Source: Candidatus Pseudogracilibacillus intestinigallinarum
GTDB taxonomy: Bacteria > Bacillota > Bacilli > Bacillales > Amphibacillaceae
Assembly: GCA_019113205.1 (NCBI GenBank)
Contig: DXHX01000061.1
Span: 1 to 33,402, forward strand
Length of the DNA stretch: 33,402 nt
Reading direction: 5' to 3'
Shown here: positions 32,684 to 33,402 of the stretch, one piece after another
How the letters are laid out: each line of letters starts with the position of its first letter
Position numbering within the stretch: position 1 is the first letter of the stretch
Made by a program: the position numbers and the translations under genes
The notes under the pieces: generated by a model
The model's database searches: none
The model's input: the letters and a program-made list of their open reading frames with translations, nothing else
What the model was told of the DNA's origin: nothing

Positions 32684-32804
32684 TTGAATACGGCCTTTAT
32701 AAAAACTCGACAGCTTGTTCATAACCAGTCCCATTCACTATATATATATCGGACAACTAATCTAGCTCCTTTAATTCCATGAATAAAACGTATTTTCATC
32801 ATAC

Positions 32805-32842
32805 AAAAAGCTAGGAGAAATGGCAATTGCCTTTTCCTAGCT
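32805..32842 (-). terminator. Terminator of the binding-protein gene
   Basis: On the minus strand AGCTAGGA and TCCTAGCT pair around a GGCAATTGCC core and are followed by TTTTTG. It lies directly after the stop codon at 32849. Confidence 0.85.
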
Positions 32843-32848
32843 CTCATA

Positions 32849-33402
32849 TTACTCATAAATAAAATCGACGAGTTTTTCAAGTCCTTTCGTATTTTCAAAA
32901 TTCGGATTCAAAATATATTTTGCATCTTCTAACATAATTTTATCTTCTTTTACTGCCGTTAATGTTTTCCAACCTGAATCCTCCATTAAATGACTAAATG
33001 ATTCTTCCCCTTTACCAAAGAAGTCTAATAACACAATATAATCTGGATCCATTTTTATAATCTGTTCCATTTCTGCTGGGCCAGAACGTTCTAAATCAAT
33101 ACTATCAGTTGCCGGTGTTGCACCAGCCAATTGGATTAAATCATATGAAATATTTGTCGGTCCTAACATAAATGGTCCCATATCTCCTCCGACTTCCGAT
33201 AATACTAATACAGATGGTGCATTCTCTTCAGGTACTTTTTCTTGAATCGCTTCTATTTCATCGTTCATCTTCTCTACTTTTTCTAGCGCAATTTCTTTTT
33301 TCCCGATTGCTTCCCCAATCGTTAAAGCTGCATCTTGGAATTTTTCTACCGTTACAAACGGACTGAATGAAAGAATCGGTGTATCAAATTGAGATAAAAT
33401 AT
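32849..33402 (-). CDS. Siderophore/iron-type ABC transporter substrate-binding protein, C-terminal part
   Basis: The minus-strand frame is open to the window edge, so the N-terminus with signal peptide lies outside. About 183 residues are visible. Features of the FeuA/FhuD class of binding proteins are TPILSFSPFVTVEKFQDAAL, then LTIGEAIGKKE, the long helix EKMNDEIEAIQEK, MLGPTNISYDLIQLAGATPA, EMEQIIKMDPDYIVLLDFFG and the end ENTKGLEKLVDFIYE. Such lipoproteins capture ferric siderophores or cobalamin-like ligands for an ABC importer. The ligand cannot be told from this part. The gene ends at a strong terminator. Confidence 0.85.
   Translation of the reverse strand, partial: ILSQFDTPILSFSPFVTVEKFQDAALTIGEAIGKKEIALEKVEKMNDEIEAIQEKVPEENAPSVLVLSEVGGDMGPFMLGPTNISYDLIQLAGATPATDSIDLERSGPAEMEQIIKMDPDYIVLLDFFGKGEESFSHLMEDSGWKTLTAVKEDKIMLEDAKYILNPNFENTKGLEKLVDFIYE

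Overview
The window looks like chromosomal DNA from a spore-forming, low-GC, Gram-positive member of the Bacillaceae. Supporting signs are AAGGAGG-type ribosome binding sites, TTG and GTG starts, a gnt operon in the Bacillus subtilis order (gntR-gntK-gntP-gntZ), a YtxJ/BrxC-type bacilliredoxin, a CvfC/YpgR-type HEAT-repeat protein, sortase-type surface proteins and many lipoproteins. No rRNA, tRNA, CRISPR array, prophage or intact insertion sequence was recognised. The species cannot be named from the sequence.

Left part (1-8.1 kb): the end of a membrane protein gene, then the gluconate operon on the minus strand. Upstream of it lie a 14-bp palindrome matching the B. subtilis GntR operator core and a near-perfect cre site. 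A small unknown protein and a 121-bp inverted-repeat element follow. Next comes a divergent MFS exporter / MarR repressor pair. Its intergenic region carries three copies of an 18-bp operator (TAGTTAG-N4-CTAACTA) placed on two recognisable promoters.

Central part (8.1-16.2 kb), all minus strand: three paralogous DUF5105-like secreted proteins, each beside a different partner (diaminopropionate ammonia-lyase, a TcaA-like membrane protein, and an M20 amidohydrolase with an FAH-family enzyme).

16.2-24.2 kb: a probable nucleotide-scavenging surface locus. It holds a large exo/endonuclease-like protein and a 5'-nucleotidase, both ending in the same LPNTA sorting signal. They are the counterparts of the two known B. 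subtilis sortase substrates, YhcR and YfkN. The nucleotidase promoter has 11-bp-phased TTWACA-like repeats that look like PhoP boxes, which suggests induction by phosphate starvation. A bacilliredoxin and a YjiH-type permease with a nucleoside-recognition domain follow.

Right part (24.2-33.4 kb): a small gene split by an in-frame TAA, a CvfC-like protein, a C45-family acyltransferase/peptidase, an MscS-type channel, a probable spore-surface protein with a coiled-coil partner, a TPR/LprI-like lipoprotein, an IS1182-like transposase remnant, a structured intergenic repeat, a MetE-like methyltransferase (YxjG/YxjH type), another lipoprotein and the end of a siderophore-type binding protein gene cut by the window edge.

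The most promising leads are the LPNTA nuclease/nucleotidase pair with its Pho-like promoter, the DUF5105 paralogue cluster, the MarR operator triplet and the interrupted small gene. Nothing here proves a wholly new system.
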